DNA from: CBDFGN01 sp965247065
GTDB taxonomy: Bacteria > Bacteroidota > Bacteroidia > Cytophagales > Cyclobacteriaceae
NCBI GenBank assembly: GCA_965247065.1
Contig: CBDFGN010000006.1
Span: forward strand, 1,798,001-1,862,000
Direction: 5' to 3'
Length of the DNA: 64,000 nucleotides
In this document: positions 24,909 through 33,914 of the stretch, in pieces
Numbering within the stretch: position 1 is the first letter of the stretch
How the letters are laid out: every line of letters begins with the position of its first letter
Notes under the pieces: model-generated
The model's database searches: none
Seen by the model: only the letters and a program-made list of their open reading frames with translations
What the model was told of the DNA's origin: nothing
Position numbers and translations under genes: made by a program

Positions 24909-26405
24909 TCATTCCATGGTCAGCGCCTTCGGGTTCTCCACCCATGCCGCTCTCCTCACATTCGAGCTCAGTGAATCACCCTTGCCCAGTTCCCGCTCAT
25001 AATCCTCCAGGTATCCTTTCAAACGTTCAACTATTTCCAAGTGCTGGGCTGCCAGATCCTGACTCTCTCCTATATCGGTATCCAGGTTATATAAGGCGGT
25101 GGGGCTAGCATCCGGGTCCTCACGGTCCACCAGCATTTGATGGTATTTCCATGGCCCGGAACGTACCGCTCTCAGTTCATTGGCAAAATAATAATAGAAC
25201 CGCTCGTGGGGTGATTTAGCACCGGCTTGACCCGAAAGAACCGGCCAAATGTCCTTGCCGTCAATTACCCGATCCATGGGCAATTCAGCCCCAGCCAATT
25301 GCCCAAAGGTCGGCAGAAGATCCATTGCCGTTAGAAGCTGGTTGGATTCTGTCCCGGCTTTGATTTCCCCAGGCCACCAGGCTACGGTGGGTACCCTCAT
25401 TCCACCTTCAAAAGTGGTCCCTTTCCGGCCTCTCAGGAGTCCGGCAGTGGCCAGGTCCGGACCCGGTCCGTTGTCGGTGGTGAATAGCACCAGTGTGTTG
25501 CTATCTAACCCGTGCCTTTGCAACGCAGCGACAATTTGTCCAACCGACCAGTCAATTTCGCTGATCGCCTGGGGATATAGATTGTCGCGGGTCTCGTAAT
25601 CTATAAATCCATCTTCCTGGTTTAGGAGGGATCGGATTGAATCAGGGACGGTCTCCATAAAATCGGGAGACACATGCAATGGTGAATGCGGAATGGGATG
25701 GGGAACATAAATGAAAAATGGCCTGTCTTTGTGAGCCTCTATAAATTGAACGGTTCGTTCAGTGATGCGCTTGGTCAAATAGTCGGCGTCAGGTTCCATC
25801 TCGACCACCTTTTCTCCATCGAGCAATGGCAGTAAGGGGAAGTTCCAACCGTCTCGTTTACCCTGGCGGGGATTATTTGAGTGGATATCATGGCTGTAGG
25901 GAATTCCGAAAAATTCGTCAAATCCCTGCCGGGTTGGCAGAAACTCCGGCTGGTCACCGAGGTGCCATTTGCCAAAAATGCCGGTGGCATACCCTTGGGT
26001 TTTCAGGACCTCGGCGATGGTAATCTCATCTGGATTCAGGCCCTTGGGATCTGCAGCCAATGTCACCACAAAAGGTTTTCCATCTATAGACTGGCCTCCG
26101 TAGGTCATATCGACTCTTTTGGGGTAGCATCCAGTCATCAAGGCAGCCCGGGAAGGGGTACAAACCGGGGCGGCAACATAGAAGCTGGTCAACTTTATTC
26201 CTTGCTGGGCCAGTTTATCTATGTTAGGCGTCTTTACGTGGGTTGCGCCGAAGCAGCTCAAGTCCCCATAACCCTGGTCATCGGTAAAGATGATTATGAA
26301 GTTGGGGAGCTTTTGAGAAGTTGTGTCATTTTCCTTGTGACCTTGACGGCAGGAGATAGCAAGCAATAGTAGGGTTGATAATCTGAGGAGGTTGGGTTTG
26401 CTCAT
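24909..26405 (-). CDS. Lipoprotein sulfatase, family S1
   Basis: This 498-residue protein is a lipoprotein (LLLLAISC, Cys19). Metal ligands Asp42 and Asp43 are in FTDDQGYGD. The formylglycine motif is Cys82-T-P-S-R86 with AALMTG. Later signatures are GKWHLGDQPEFLPTRQGFDEFFGIPYSHD (about 150-180) and LFTTDNGPG (about 310). The GFDEFFGIPYSHD loop is often seen in sulfatases annotated as arylsulfatase A. It removes sulfate from a saccharide; the position specificity cannot be read. It stands on the minus strand 313 nt downstream of the GH32 gene at 26719 and may be cotranscribed, although the gap is long. Confidence 0.9.
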   Translation of the reverse strand: MSKPNLLRLSTLLLLAISCRQGHKENDTTSQKLPNFIIIFTDDQGYGDLSCFGATHVKTPNIDKLAQQGIKLTSFYVAAPVCTPSRAALMTGCYPKRVDMTYGGQSIDGKPFVVTLAADPKGLNPDEITIAEVLKTQGYATGIFGKWHLGDQPEFLPTRQGFDEFFGIPYSHDIHSNNPRQGKRDGWNFPLLPLLDGEKVVEMEPDADYLTKRITERTVQFIEAHKDRPFFIYVPHPIPHSPLHVSPDFMETVPDSIRSLLNQEDGFIDYETRDNLYPQAISEIDWSVGQIVAALQRHGLDSNTLVLFTTDNGPGPDLATAGLLRGRKGTTFEGGMRVPTVAWWPGEIKAGTESNQLLTAMDLLPTFGQLAGAELPMDRVIDGKDIWPVLSGQAGAKSPHERFYYYFANELRAVRSGPWKYHQMLVDREDPDASPTALYNLDTDIGESQDLAAQHLEIVERLKGYLEDYERELGKGDSLSSNVRRAAWVENPKALTME

Positions 26406-26718
26406 GGGTGCAAACGGTTTGGGTACTTGGTGAATTTAACGCTTGCCCGACCTAAAGTCAAATTGGAGGACTAATGCGCTACTAGGGGGTACAGGCAAAA
26501 ATTTGATCCACTATTGGGTAAAATTGTCTGCAAAATCCCTTGGCCCCGCAGGGGCAGAGCACATTTTGGGGCCGGCAACGCTCGATCCGTTCAGGAGTTT
26601 CTTTGCCCTAGCCGACAGGTTTGAGGTTTTGAATTTTGCTTGTGTTTTGAGTTTGAGTTTACAATTTGTTAAAGCAATCTTGGCTGAAATCCTGAAGAAG
26701 CCGCCCTCTGGCAAGTTC
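26406..26718. other. Intergenic, GC palindrome and low-complexity tract
   Basis: No gene is seen. GGCCCC and GGGGCA arms at 26542-26556 form a short hairpin related to the repeats at 24590-24840. From 26622 to 26672 runs a TTTTGA/TTTGAG-rich tract (GAGGTTTTGAATTTTG, GTGTTTTGAGTTTGAGTTT). It is another short degenerate tandem repeat and lies about 50 bp beyond the 3' end of the GH32 gene on the minus strand. Confidence 0.45.
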
Positions 26719-28269
26719 TCATTTCCTGAGCTGTAGATCCTCAAATTCCGCGGACCCTCCCTCTACGAAAATTCCGAAAGGAAACGCGGACTTCTTGTAT
26801 ACCCTGAAGCTAGCGCACACCTGGTCTGCTACATAACATTCAACCGCGCTTCCCTTTCGAACCACCTTGACATTGTACCTGTGATCTTCAGGAATGAAAG
26901 CAAGGGGTCTTTCAACCAATGGATTGTTCTTCTCTTGCATGACAGCCTCTGGTGGCACCACTGGGTTCGGTCCTTTTACCATAAATGTTTCCCAGTGGAA
27001 ATCCTGGTCCTGGGGCCATTTATTGAAAACAACCCGTTCCTGCAATGGATCAAGCTTAAGATAGAAACCTGAACCCATATCATCATCCGGCTCAATGAGA
27101 ATACCGCACTTGGTACCATCAGGTTTAACGGTTATGATCGTTTCAAGTATCACATCATCACTATCATCAACGTTGATCAAGCCGTAGGTGTACTCATTTT
27201 CCGCCTCGATTATTACGCGACTTCCTTTAATTTTCCAACCGCCCCATTTTTTTTTTACAATATTGAGTATCTCACTCTCCTTGTAATCTTCGTACACCTC
27301 CGGTGCCAGTCGCATCGTAAGCGTACCATCTTTCAGAGATACTAATTCACGGGGAGAACCGAAGGTACCTCCCCAGGCAAAAAGGCCGTTATCCGACCTG
27401 TTCTGACGGAAAGGGATCCAAGCAAAAGTTACCCGGCGCTGCCCGTTGGAGGTTGACTTGGCGGCATAAAATCGTCGTCCCTCAATGGAATCCAACTTGC
27501 GCCGCTCCCAGGGACCATTCTGGTTTTTGGAGACGAAATAGGTGGTCTGCTGCTCTTCAGAAAAGCGGGAGACTACATAATACCAATAATCACCCAACTG
27601 AAAAATCTCCGGACATTCAGGGCAAAATGTTTGATGCTTCGGAAATTTAGAGGCCTGGGGCTCCTGCAATTCCCACGTTTCCAAATCGTCTGAGAACGCA
27701 AGGGCAATGCATCCTCTCGACCACAAGGGTCCTTCGTTACTTCTGGCTACAACAAGCATCACGAAACGATGATTTTCGTGATCCCAATACACGTAAGGAT
27801 CTCGCCAGTCAAGGGTCTCATAATGCTCAGGATCAGCCTCCAAAATTGGATTATTATCTATTTTCCTCCAGTGCAATAGATCCTTACTAACCGCCTTGCA
27901 TATGTTTTGCTGACGCTTATGTGGGTCGTAACCGGTATAAAAGAAATGGAAAAGGCCCTCCCGCTCCATCACAGAGCCTGTCCAACAGCCTGACTGATCC
28001 GCGTCGCCAGCCTGGCCAAGCCCGAAGCAGTCGGGCAACTCCTCCCAACTAATCAGATCCTTGGATTTGACGTGGGCCATTGTAGTCATAGAGCGTTCAA
28101 TTGGGTCCCAAGCACCTAATGGTGGTTTGAGATAAAAAACATGCCATTCACCATCGTGGTAGAAAGGCATGGCGTCCCCTACACAATCTCCATCTGTAGG
28201 TTTGAATCCTAATAATCTCATAGTGATCGGTGCAAAGTGAATTTCATGACCGAATCGATTTATTTTCAA
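26719..28269 (-). CDS. GH32-family glycosidase, canonical acid/base, no signal peptide
   Basis: This 516-residue protein starts MKINRFGHEIHF and lacks an export signal, so it is probably cytoplasmic or uses a start I do not see. The propeller shows CVGDAMPFYHDGEWHVFYL near residue 35, where GDAMP replaces NDPNG but keeps the Asp. It also has GCWTGSVM, the family WRDPYVYW near 155 (transition-state stabiliser) and TFCPECPEIF near 215, with Glu directly before Cys-Pro, the normal acid/base. A C-terminal beta-sandwich (GSGFYLKLDPLQERVVF, SAVECYVADQVCASFRVY) completes the protein. It differs from the tandem lipoprotein GH32s and belongs to another subgroup. It diverges from the sulfatase at 28544. 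Confidence 0.85.
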   Translation of the reverse strand: MKINRFGHEIHFAPITMRLLGFKPTDGDCVGDAMPFYHDGEWHVFYLKPPLGAWDPIERSMTTMAHVKSKDLISWEELPDCFGLGQAGDADQSGCWTGSVMEREGLFHFFYTGYDPHKRQQNICKAVSKDLLHWRKIDNNPILEADPEHYETLDWRDPYVYWDHENHRFVMLVVARSNEGPLWSRGCIALAFSDDLETWELQEPQASKFPKHQTFCPECPEIFQLGDYWYYVVSRFSEEQQTTYFVSKNQNGPWERRKLDSIEGRRFYAAKSTSNGQRRVTFAWIPFRQNRSDNGLFAWGGTFGSPRELVSLKDGTLTMRLAPEVYEDYKESEILNIVKKKWGGWKIKGSRVIIEAENEYTYGLINVDDSDDVILETIITVKPDGTKCGILIEPDDDMGSGFYLKLDPLQERVVFNKWPQDQDFHWETFMVKGPNPVVPPEAVMQEKNNPLVERPLAFIPEDHRYNVKVVRKGSAVECYVADQVCASFRVYKKSAFPFGIFVEGGSAEFEDLQLRK

Positions 28270-28349
28270 TATAGATGGGTTGAGTTGTGAATCAAAGCTC
28301 AGGGTCCTTGATGGTTCTCTGACGTAAAGGTGATGATTCCATCCTCCTC

Positions 28350-28505
28350 CATCAAAGTCTCCTGAAAGGGACTTTGATGTATTGCAATTTCAGAGTCCCT
28401 GAATGGTCCTCTGAAATAAGATCTAGGGGAACCCACGAGACTCTGAGCAAGCTGCGTATGGCATAAGGACATCCCTCCTCTGCTCAAAAATTCCCTTTGA
28501 GCAGA
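28350..28505. repeat. Three perfect hairpins in a divergent intergenic region
   Basis: Hairpin 1 has 10-bp arms CATCAAAGTC (28350-28359) and GACTTTGATG (28370-28379) with a 10-nt loop. Hairpin 2 has 8-bp arms TTTCAGAG (28388-28395) and CTCTGAAA (28409-28416). Hairpin 3 has 9-bp arms CTGCTCAAA (28481-28489) and TTTGAGCAG (28497-28505). They lie between the divergent GH32 (start 28269) and sulfatase (start 28544) genes, the third 38 nt before the sulfatase ATG. They could be operators, RNA structures in the leaders, or palindromic repeat units. The arms are exact, so drift has not yet damaged them. Confidence 0.6.
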
Positions 28506-28543
28506 TTACATATCATTTGCTTATCTTTTGAACAAAAAATTCA

Positions 28544-29965
28544 ATGAAACAAGCCAGCATCGATCTTCCCGGATCCCGCCGGACAAAGAGAGCTATCCAT
28601 AGCGATTGGCCTCAACAGTCATTTGCCTTAGTCTTTCCGGTATTACTGGCCACCATCATACTCATCAAATGCCAACCGCTTGCCGACACTGCTCAAGAGG
28701 AAGCACGCCCCCCTAATATTGTCATCATTTTCACCGACGACCAGGGCTACGGAGATCTCGGTTGTTATGGTTCCGAGACCATTCGGACTCCCAGAATCGA
28801 CCAACTGGCTAAGGAAGGCACCCGCTTTACCAGCTTCTACGCCCAGATCGTTTGCGGCCCTTCCCGATCAGCATTACTTACCGGCCGCTATCCCCTGCGT
28901 AGTGGCGGGTGGTCAATGCCGGCCAGTGAAATAACGATGGCCGAATTACTTCAAAAGGCCGGCTATGTAACTGGCTGCATAGGCAAATGGGACGTGTCCA
29001 ATCGCAGGGACATTATCGAACGTATGCCCAACGCCAAAGGCTTCGATTATTATTGGGGAACTCTGGGTGCTAACGATGACGCCAGTGTGGTTTTTCATCA
29101 CAACAACAATGAAGTGGACAGCACAACCAGCATGGCCAGCCTTACCCGTATCTATACCGACAAGGGCATCGATTTCATCCGGCAAAACAGGGAGAAGCCT
29201 TTTTTACTTTACCTGGCCCACACCATGGTGCATTCAGTGATCAACGCATCGCCAGAATTCAAGGGAAAATCCAAGGGTGGTCTATATGCCGATTGCGTGG
29301 AGGAACTGGACTACCACACAGGACGCGTGTTGGACGCAATTGATGATCTGGGCCTGGCTGATAACACACTGGTCATTTTTACCACTGATAATGGGCCCTG
29401 GAACAATATGGTGGAAATTCTTAGCGAGAAACACGATGGGGCCATAGCCTGGGGTTCATCCGGCCCGTTGAGGGAAGGGAAAGGATCCACATATGAAGGA
29501 GGGCTTAGGGTCCCTGCCGTGGTGCGCTGGCCGGGTAAGGTGCCTGCCGGGCGAGTGAGCGACGCTATTTTTTCGACTTTGGACTTCATGCCGACGTTTG
29601 CCAATCTGGCTGGATATGAAATGCCATTAGATCGGATCATTGACGGCGTGGATCAGACCGAATTACTTCTTGGCCAAACTGAAAAAGGCGCCAGGGAGGA
29701 TTTTTTCTACTTCTGCCTAAACGAAATGCATGGTGTCCGGGCAGGAAAATGGAAGCTAATTCTTCCCGGACGCCAAACTTTCTATGAATATGTGGATGAC
29801 AGGGGGTCAAATGAGACCGAGTTGTATGATCTTGATTCCGATATTGGAGAGTCCACCAACGTTGCCGGCGAATACCCGGAATTAGTCCAGCAACTGCTTG
29901 AAAAAACCAAGGGCTTCGAATGGCCCCAGGATATGCAAGAGCACCAGATATTTCTGAAACCGTGA
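28544..29965 (+). CDS. Lipoprotein sulfatase, family S1
   Basis: This 473-residue protein has a long, basic N-terminal stretch (SRRTKRAIHSDW) before a hydrophobic segment (about 27-42), and a possible lipobox Cys43 (LIKC). Metal ligands Asp65 and Asp66 are in FTDDQGYGD, and the formylglycine motif is Cys104-G-P-S-R108 with SALLTG. GKWDVSNRR replaces the usual GKWHLG (His changed to Asp near residue 150), and IFTTDNGPW near 280 supplies metal ligands. The altered GKWH segment is noteworthy because that His normally contacts the sulfate, so substrate handling may differ or activity may be reduced. Single gene with its own leader that carries three hairpins. Confidence 0.85.
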   Translation: MKQASIDLPGSRRTKRAIHSDWPQQSFALVFPVLLATIILIKCQPLADTAQEEARPPNIVIIFTDDQGYGDLGCYGSETIRTPRIDQLAKEGTRFTSFYAQIVCGPSRSALLTGRYPLRSGGWSMPASEITMAELLQKAGYVTGCIGKWDVSNRRDIIERMPNAKGFDYYWGTLGANDDASVVFHHNNNEVDSTTSMASLTRIYTDKGIDFIRQNREKPFLLYLAHTMVHSVINASPEFKGKSKGGLYADCVEELDYHTGRVLDAIDDLGLADNTLVIFTTDNGPWNNMVEILSEKHDGAIAWGSSGPLREGKGSTYEGGLRVPAVVRWPGKVPAGRVSDAIFSTLDFMPTFANLAGYEMPLDRIIDGVDQTELLLGQTEKGAREDFFYFCLNEMHGVRAGKWKLILPGRQTFYEYVDDRGSNETELYDLDSDIGESTNVAGEYPELVQQLLEKTKGFEWPQDMQEHQIFLKP

Positions 29966-30166
29966 ATGGCGATCAGCATGAGACTGTTACGCGGAGTCTG
30001 AACCATCCCGGTTTGCCAATTCACATCTTTGCGATTTTTGTAAGGCTGCTAGCTGCTTTGCAAGAACTTAAATCCAGGTTTCACGCGAAGCTCGTCACGT
30101 CTTAGGCGGAGCTCGCCAAGTTTTAAGCAGAGTTCCTTTAGGAGACCCTGGCGAATCCTGGCATCT

Positions 30167-32926
30167 CTATCTATTAATCACGAGCGACGGATCAACCGGA
30201 TAGCGGCCAAATTCCCTTCCATATACTGCAATGCCCCCTTCTCCTTTGGTTTCGAGCCGCACCAGCAATTCCCCTTTTTCAATGACTGCATCGATGGTTG
30301 GCTTGTCAAGGGGCACTTTAAGCAAATATCCATAGGATCCCGCCTCCCTCAATTTCCGATCTTGTAGCTGGTGATGCCAGGATAATACGCCCTTATGATC
30401 TGCCGGGTCATCGGCCAACCTTGTCGAATGGACCACAGCGCCGTTAATACTTATAGAAATTTCGGACGGAAATTTAGTTTCATCGGTCATCGGGTAGGAA
30501 TTGGGGTTGGCGCTCGGGGCCACAATGGAGCCTTTCATAAAATCCTGATTTCGCTGATACTCCTCCTGATCCTTAACAAATAGTTCTTTAGCCGATACCT
30601 CGACCAGAAAATAGGCCTCTTTTACTCGTTTTGTGGCCATCTCAACTGGGATCGGAATTAGATATTCAAAGAACCCCTCTCCCGCTCCGTTCACCTTCTT
30701 GCCTTCCATGACGTTCCATTGTTTCTTGCTCCATTCGGCATTGATAAAATTATCAGGCGGCGTGCTCAAGGCCGTCATCTTAGCTATTTTTGCATCTGAT
30801 TTTATTTCAAAATGCATAAAATTCCGGTGCAACGTTTTTCCTCCGGGCTCGGTCACTACTAACTTTAATGTAGCCAGTCCGGCAACATCCGGAACCCTCA
30901 AGCTCAGCGGATCCAGTGTTTTCTGCATCCAAGGTACGTACGGGACCTTGAGGTTGCCCGATAGGTTCTCCTCAGTTTCGCCAATATAGTTGGTGGTAGA
31001 AAGGTCATACGAAATGGTAAGGTCCTGACCAAGATCCTCTCCGGTCATAATAGACAGGTACAGGGGAACAACTACTTCCTCTCCCCCATTTACAGTTTTG
31101 CAGATTTCTATTCCGGTGGACAAATAAACCGCCGAATGCATATCATTTAGGCTCATACCCTCGACGATTGAGCCCATTCCGGTATCCTTCTCGGTCCGAT
31201 CAAATCGCCAGTAGCCGTTCCACTCATTGATGACGTCGTGGTGTTCGGTATAGAGCCAACCTCCTACTTTGGGGTATTTTCTAAACGTGTTCATCATCCG
31301 GTGGTAGTCCCAACTCCAGTCCACGTCCCCCGCGCTACCATCATAGCCCCAGACATTTCCGCATTCTGAGTTGATATTCGGTTGAACACCCTGTTTAAAG
31401 CCATCTTCAAAATCAAAGGTGGAGCCCTCAAATGTGCTGTCGGTCAGGTTCTTCAGATAATCCTCCCATGCCCAGCCCGGTAGGTAACGGTGCCAGGAAT
31501 TTATGTCGGTTACGGTATGTCCCCACCCGCAACAAATCGAGTTGTCCTCAATAAGCCTGGTTTGGTCCAGGGATTTGGCCAGGTAGTACATCGAGACTAC
31601 CCATTGCTGGGTTTCGGAGTGATACTTCCTTATTCCTCTGCCATTTTCGTCTTTCCCATGTATCCGGTACAAACCCCAGGTTTCATTAAACAGGACATAG
31701 GAGAATATAGATGGATGATTAAAATCCCGCTTGATCATTTGGCGAAGCGTATACTCAGATTCCACCTGCATCTTTTCATCGGGCTCACCCCAACTGTTGG
31801 GCAGATCTTCCATAACCAGCAAGCCCAGCTTGTCAGCCCAGTACAATTTCCGGGGGACTTCCACTTTGATGTGGGTCCGTATTCCATTCAAGCCGATCGA
31901 TTTGCTCCGCATGATCTCCTCCTGAAGAAATTGATCGCTTGGAAAGCTATAAAACCCCTCTGGATGATAAGATTGATCAAGAGCCAACTGCATGTATACC
32001 GGCTCATTGTTTAGGGCTATATACGGATATTCGGTCCCCGGCAGATCGACAACTGAAATCTTCCGCATGCCGAAATAAGATCTCAGTACATCCTGTTCCA
32101 GGGTAGCCTCGACTTCGTACAAGTAGGGATCTTCCAAGTCCCAGAGTCTTGAATTCGGTACGGGAATATCAAACTTCACCTTGCTCTTTCCGAAGGGCAT
32201 AATACCCTGATATTCAATTTTTTCACTGGGTGTGCTAATAATTAACTTTAAAGAAAGGTCTCGTTGAGCAACTTCTGGCAGATAGGCTGCAACCCCAACG
32301 GTACCATTATCAATATCCGGGGAAAAGTGCAGCGCGTCCAGGTAATCCGTGCCCCTAGCCTCCAAATATATGGTCTGCCAGATCCCACGGGCATTTCCAT
32401 AGCCCTGCTTGCCATACAAGGTGAAATCCCGGCGGGCATCGTCAACCCGGATGACCAGGTTCTGCGATTCACCATATTTCACCAGTTTGGTTAGTTCGAA
32501 GGAAAACGGTACATAGCCACCCTGGTGCCTGCCTAAATAGGTCCCATCGAGCCAAACCGTAGTCTCCCAGTCGGATGCACCAATGGTGACAAAGATTCGT
32601 TTTCCTTCCCAGTTCTGGTCTACGCTTATTTCGCGTTGATACCATCCAATATCCGCCTCATCTTTCACGCCCGATAAACTTGATCCCCAGGGAAAAGGCA
32701 CCATGATCGCTCGATCAAAATTAGTATCTCCCGTCGTCCATCCCTCCTTGACCCCCTTGTCCTCAGGGTCGAATGCAAAGGCCCATTTACCATTCAGGTT
32801 TTGCCAGTGGTCTCTTTGGAAATCCGGACGGGGATGTTCAGCCAAAGGGATCTCCTGCGAGTGAATGGATAGGTGCACCAATAGTGTCAGGAGAAAGGCC
32901 AAATTGAAAATTTTAAAATGATTCAT
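30167..32926 (-). CDS. GH2-family glycosidase, secreted
   Basis: I start at ATG 32926 (MNHFKIFNLAFLLTLLVHLSIHSQ), a signal peptide; an in-frame ATG 14 codons upstream would put a polar head before it. The protein has about 919 residues. The sugar-binding N-domain (WQNLNGKWAFAFDPEDKG, GWYQREISV, TTVWLDGTYLGRHQGGYVPF) is followed by the immunoglobulin-like domain and the TIM barrel. Acid/base Glu is in SYVLFNETWGLY (Asn-Glu pair) and the nucleophile Glu in NSECGNVWG. GH2 enzymes hydrolyse beta-galactosides, beta-mannosides or beta-glucuronides; which of these is not clear. Last gene of a minus-strand cluster behind SGNH hydrolase, serine hydrolase and GH127. Confidence 0.88.
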   Translation of the reverse strand: MNHFKIFNLAFLLTLLVHLSIHSQEIPLAEHPRPDFQRDHWQNLNGKWAFAFDPEDKGVKEGWTTGDTNFDRAIMVPFPWGSSLSGVKDEADIGWYQREISVDQNWEGKRIFVTIGASDWETTVWLDGTYLGRHQGGYVPFSFELTKLVKYGESQNLVIRVDDARRDFTLYGKQGYGNARGIWQTIYLEARGTDYLDALHFSPDIDNGTVGVAAYLPEVAQRDLSLKLIISTPSEKIEYQGIMPFGKSKVKFDIPVPNSRLWDLEDPYLYEVEATLEQDVLRSYFGMRKISVVDLPGTEYPYIALNNEPVYMQLALDQSYHPEGFYSFPSDQFLQEEIMRSKSIGLNGIRTHIKVEVPRKLYWADKLGLLVMEDLPNSWGEPDEKMQVESEYTLRQMIKRDFNHPSIFSYVLFNETWGLYRIHGKDENGRGIRKYHSETQQWVVSMYYLAKSLDQTRLIEDNSICCGWGHTVTDINSWHRYLPGWAWEDYLKNLTDSTFEGSTFDFEDGFKQGVQPNINSECGNVWGYDGSAGDVDWSWDYHRMMNTFRKYPKVGGWLYTEHHDVINEWNGYWRFDRTEKDTGMGSIVEGMSLNDMHSAVYLSTGIEICKTVNGGEEVVVPLYLSIMTGEDLGQDLTISYDLSTTNYIGETEENLSGNLKVPYVPWMQKTLDPLSLRVPDVAGLATLKLVVTEPGGKTLHRNFMHFEIKSDAKIAKMTALSTPPDNFINAEWSKKQWNVMEGKKVNGAGEGFFEYLIPIPVEMATKRVKEAYFLVEVSAKELFVKDQEEYQRNQDFMKGSIVAPSANPNSYPMTDETKFPSEISISINGAVVHSTRLADDPADHKGVLSWHHQLQDRKLREAGSYGYLLKVPLDKPTIDAVIEKGELLVRLETKGEGGIAVYGREFGRYPVDPSLVINR

Positions 32927-33010
32927 CGTTTTGAAAATATCATTAATAAGCGTTACCTCATATTTCAATCAAACATTCTTAATGTTTGCGGTCCAATTCA
33001 ATCGTAGAGC

Positions 33011-33763
33011 CTACGGATACAGTTTATTGAATTCCTTGATCCATGCCTGTGCCATCAAGTGAGCCCCTCCGGGTGATGGATGCACGCCATCGGGACACCA
33101 GACAGTAACAGGTGCTTCCCGCAGTGCCTCATCAAAGACCTTTTGAAATGGAACAAACGCAGCCTTAAATTCACTGGCAAGCTTTGCGGCTGTTTTTTGA
33201 TACTCTGGAAATTCTGCTTTCCAACGATCTGTAATAGCAGATCCACCCCAAACCGCAAAGGGTTCACAAATCATTATTCTTATACCAGGGACTTCCCGTT
33301 TCGTGCGGCTTAGGAGATGCCTAAAGTCACTCCCATAGGTTTCTACCGTACCAGCATAATGCCCATTTACCATATGCCAGTAATCATTTACACCGATTAG
33401 TATGCTGAGCACATCAGGCTTGAGCATTATGGCATCTTCGTTCCATCTTGCGGCTAATTGGTGCACCTTGTGGCCTCCCACGCCCCGGTTGTATATTGAA
33501 AAATTGCCAACTGAATTTTCTGCGAGCAGCTGTGATGCCGCTAGGTAGACATAACCGGTACCCATTCCTCTGCTTGAATTGGCATAATATTGGTCCCGTG
33601 ATCGTCCTGCATCCGTAATGGAATCTCCCTGAAATAGAATGGTGAGGTCCTTGGCTGGCGGTGCCTGGGCCGCAACGGCAATATTCGGTGTCGTAACAGG
33701 ATACGCCAGAGCTAGTGAAGCTAAAGAACTATTCCGTATGAATCTTCTTCGATTATGGTTCAT
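33011..33763 (-). CDS. SGNH/GDSL hydrolase with Tat signal
   Basis: This 250-residue protein begins MNHNRRRFIRNSSLASLALAY, a twin-arginine signal. SGNH blocks are all present: GDSIT with nucleophile Ser48, the Gly in YNRGVGGHKV, GVNDYWH with Asn, and DGVHPSPGGAHLMAQAW with catalytic Asp and His. It is a small esterase, probably removing acetyl or other acyl groups from a glycan in the periplasm. It lies 84 nt upstream of the GH2 start and 151 nt downstream of the serine hydrolase gene, suggesting a joint cluster. The precise ester substrate is unknown. Confidence 0.88.
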   Translation of the reverse strand: MNHNRRRFIRNSSLASLALAYPVTTPNIAVAAQAPPAKDLTILFQGDSITDAGRSRDQYYANSSRGMGTGYVYLAASQLLAENSVGNFSIYNRGVGGHKVHQLAARWNEDAIMLKPDVLSILIGVNDYWHMVNGHYAGTVETYGSDFRHLLSRTKREVPGIRIMICEPFAVWGGSAITDRWKAEFPEYQKTAAKLASEFKAAFVPFQKVFDEALREAPVTVWCPDGVHPSPGGAHLMAQAWIKEFNKLYP

Positions 33764-33914
33764 AGACTTAATGTTAGTGGTGGATAATCATCCCGCCGAA
33801 AATGCTCTGCTAATCCATTTTTTGTCGGCGCTGAAAAGAGCTTTGTCAATAGTTGGTTGTCTTATACATAAGCTTAAGTTCTGGCGAATTTGGTCTGAAC
33901 GTTTGATTCGAGTT

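Noticed and set aside
28515..28530. TAnnTTTG promoter box before the sulfatase at 28544 (TATCTTTTG)
   Set aside because: Spacing inside the box is one base too long compared with the consensus.
30080..30140. Terminator between the convergent sulfatase and GH2 genes (GGCGGAGCTCGCC)
   Set aside because: The stem is only four pairs and there is no T-run.
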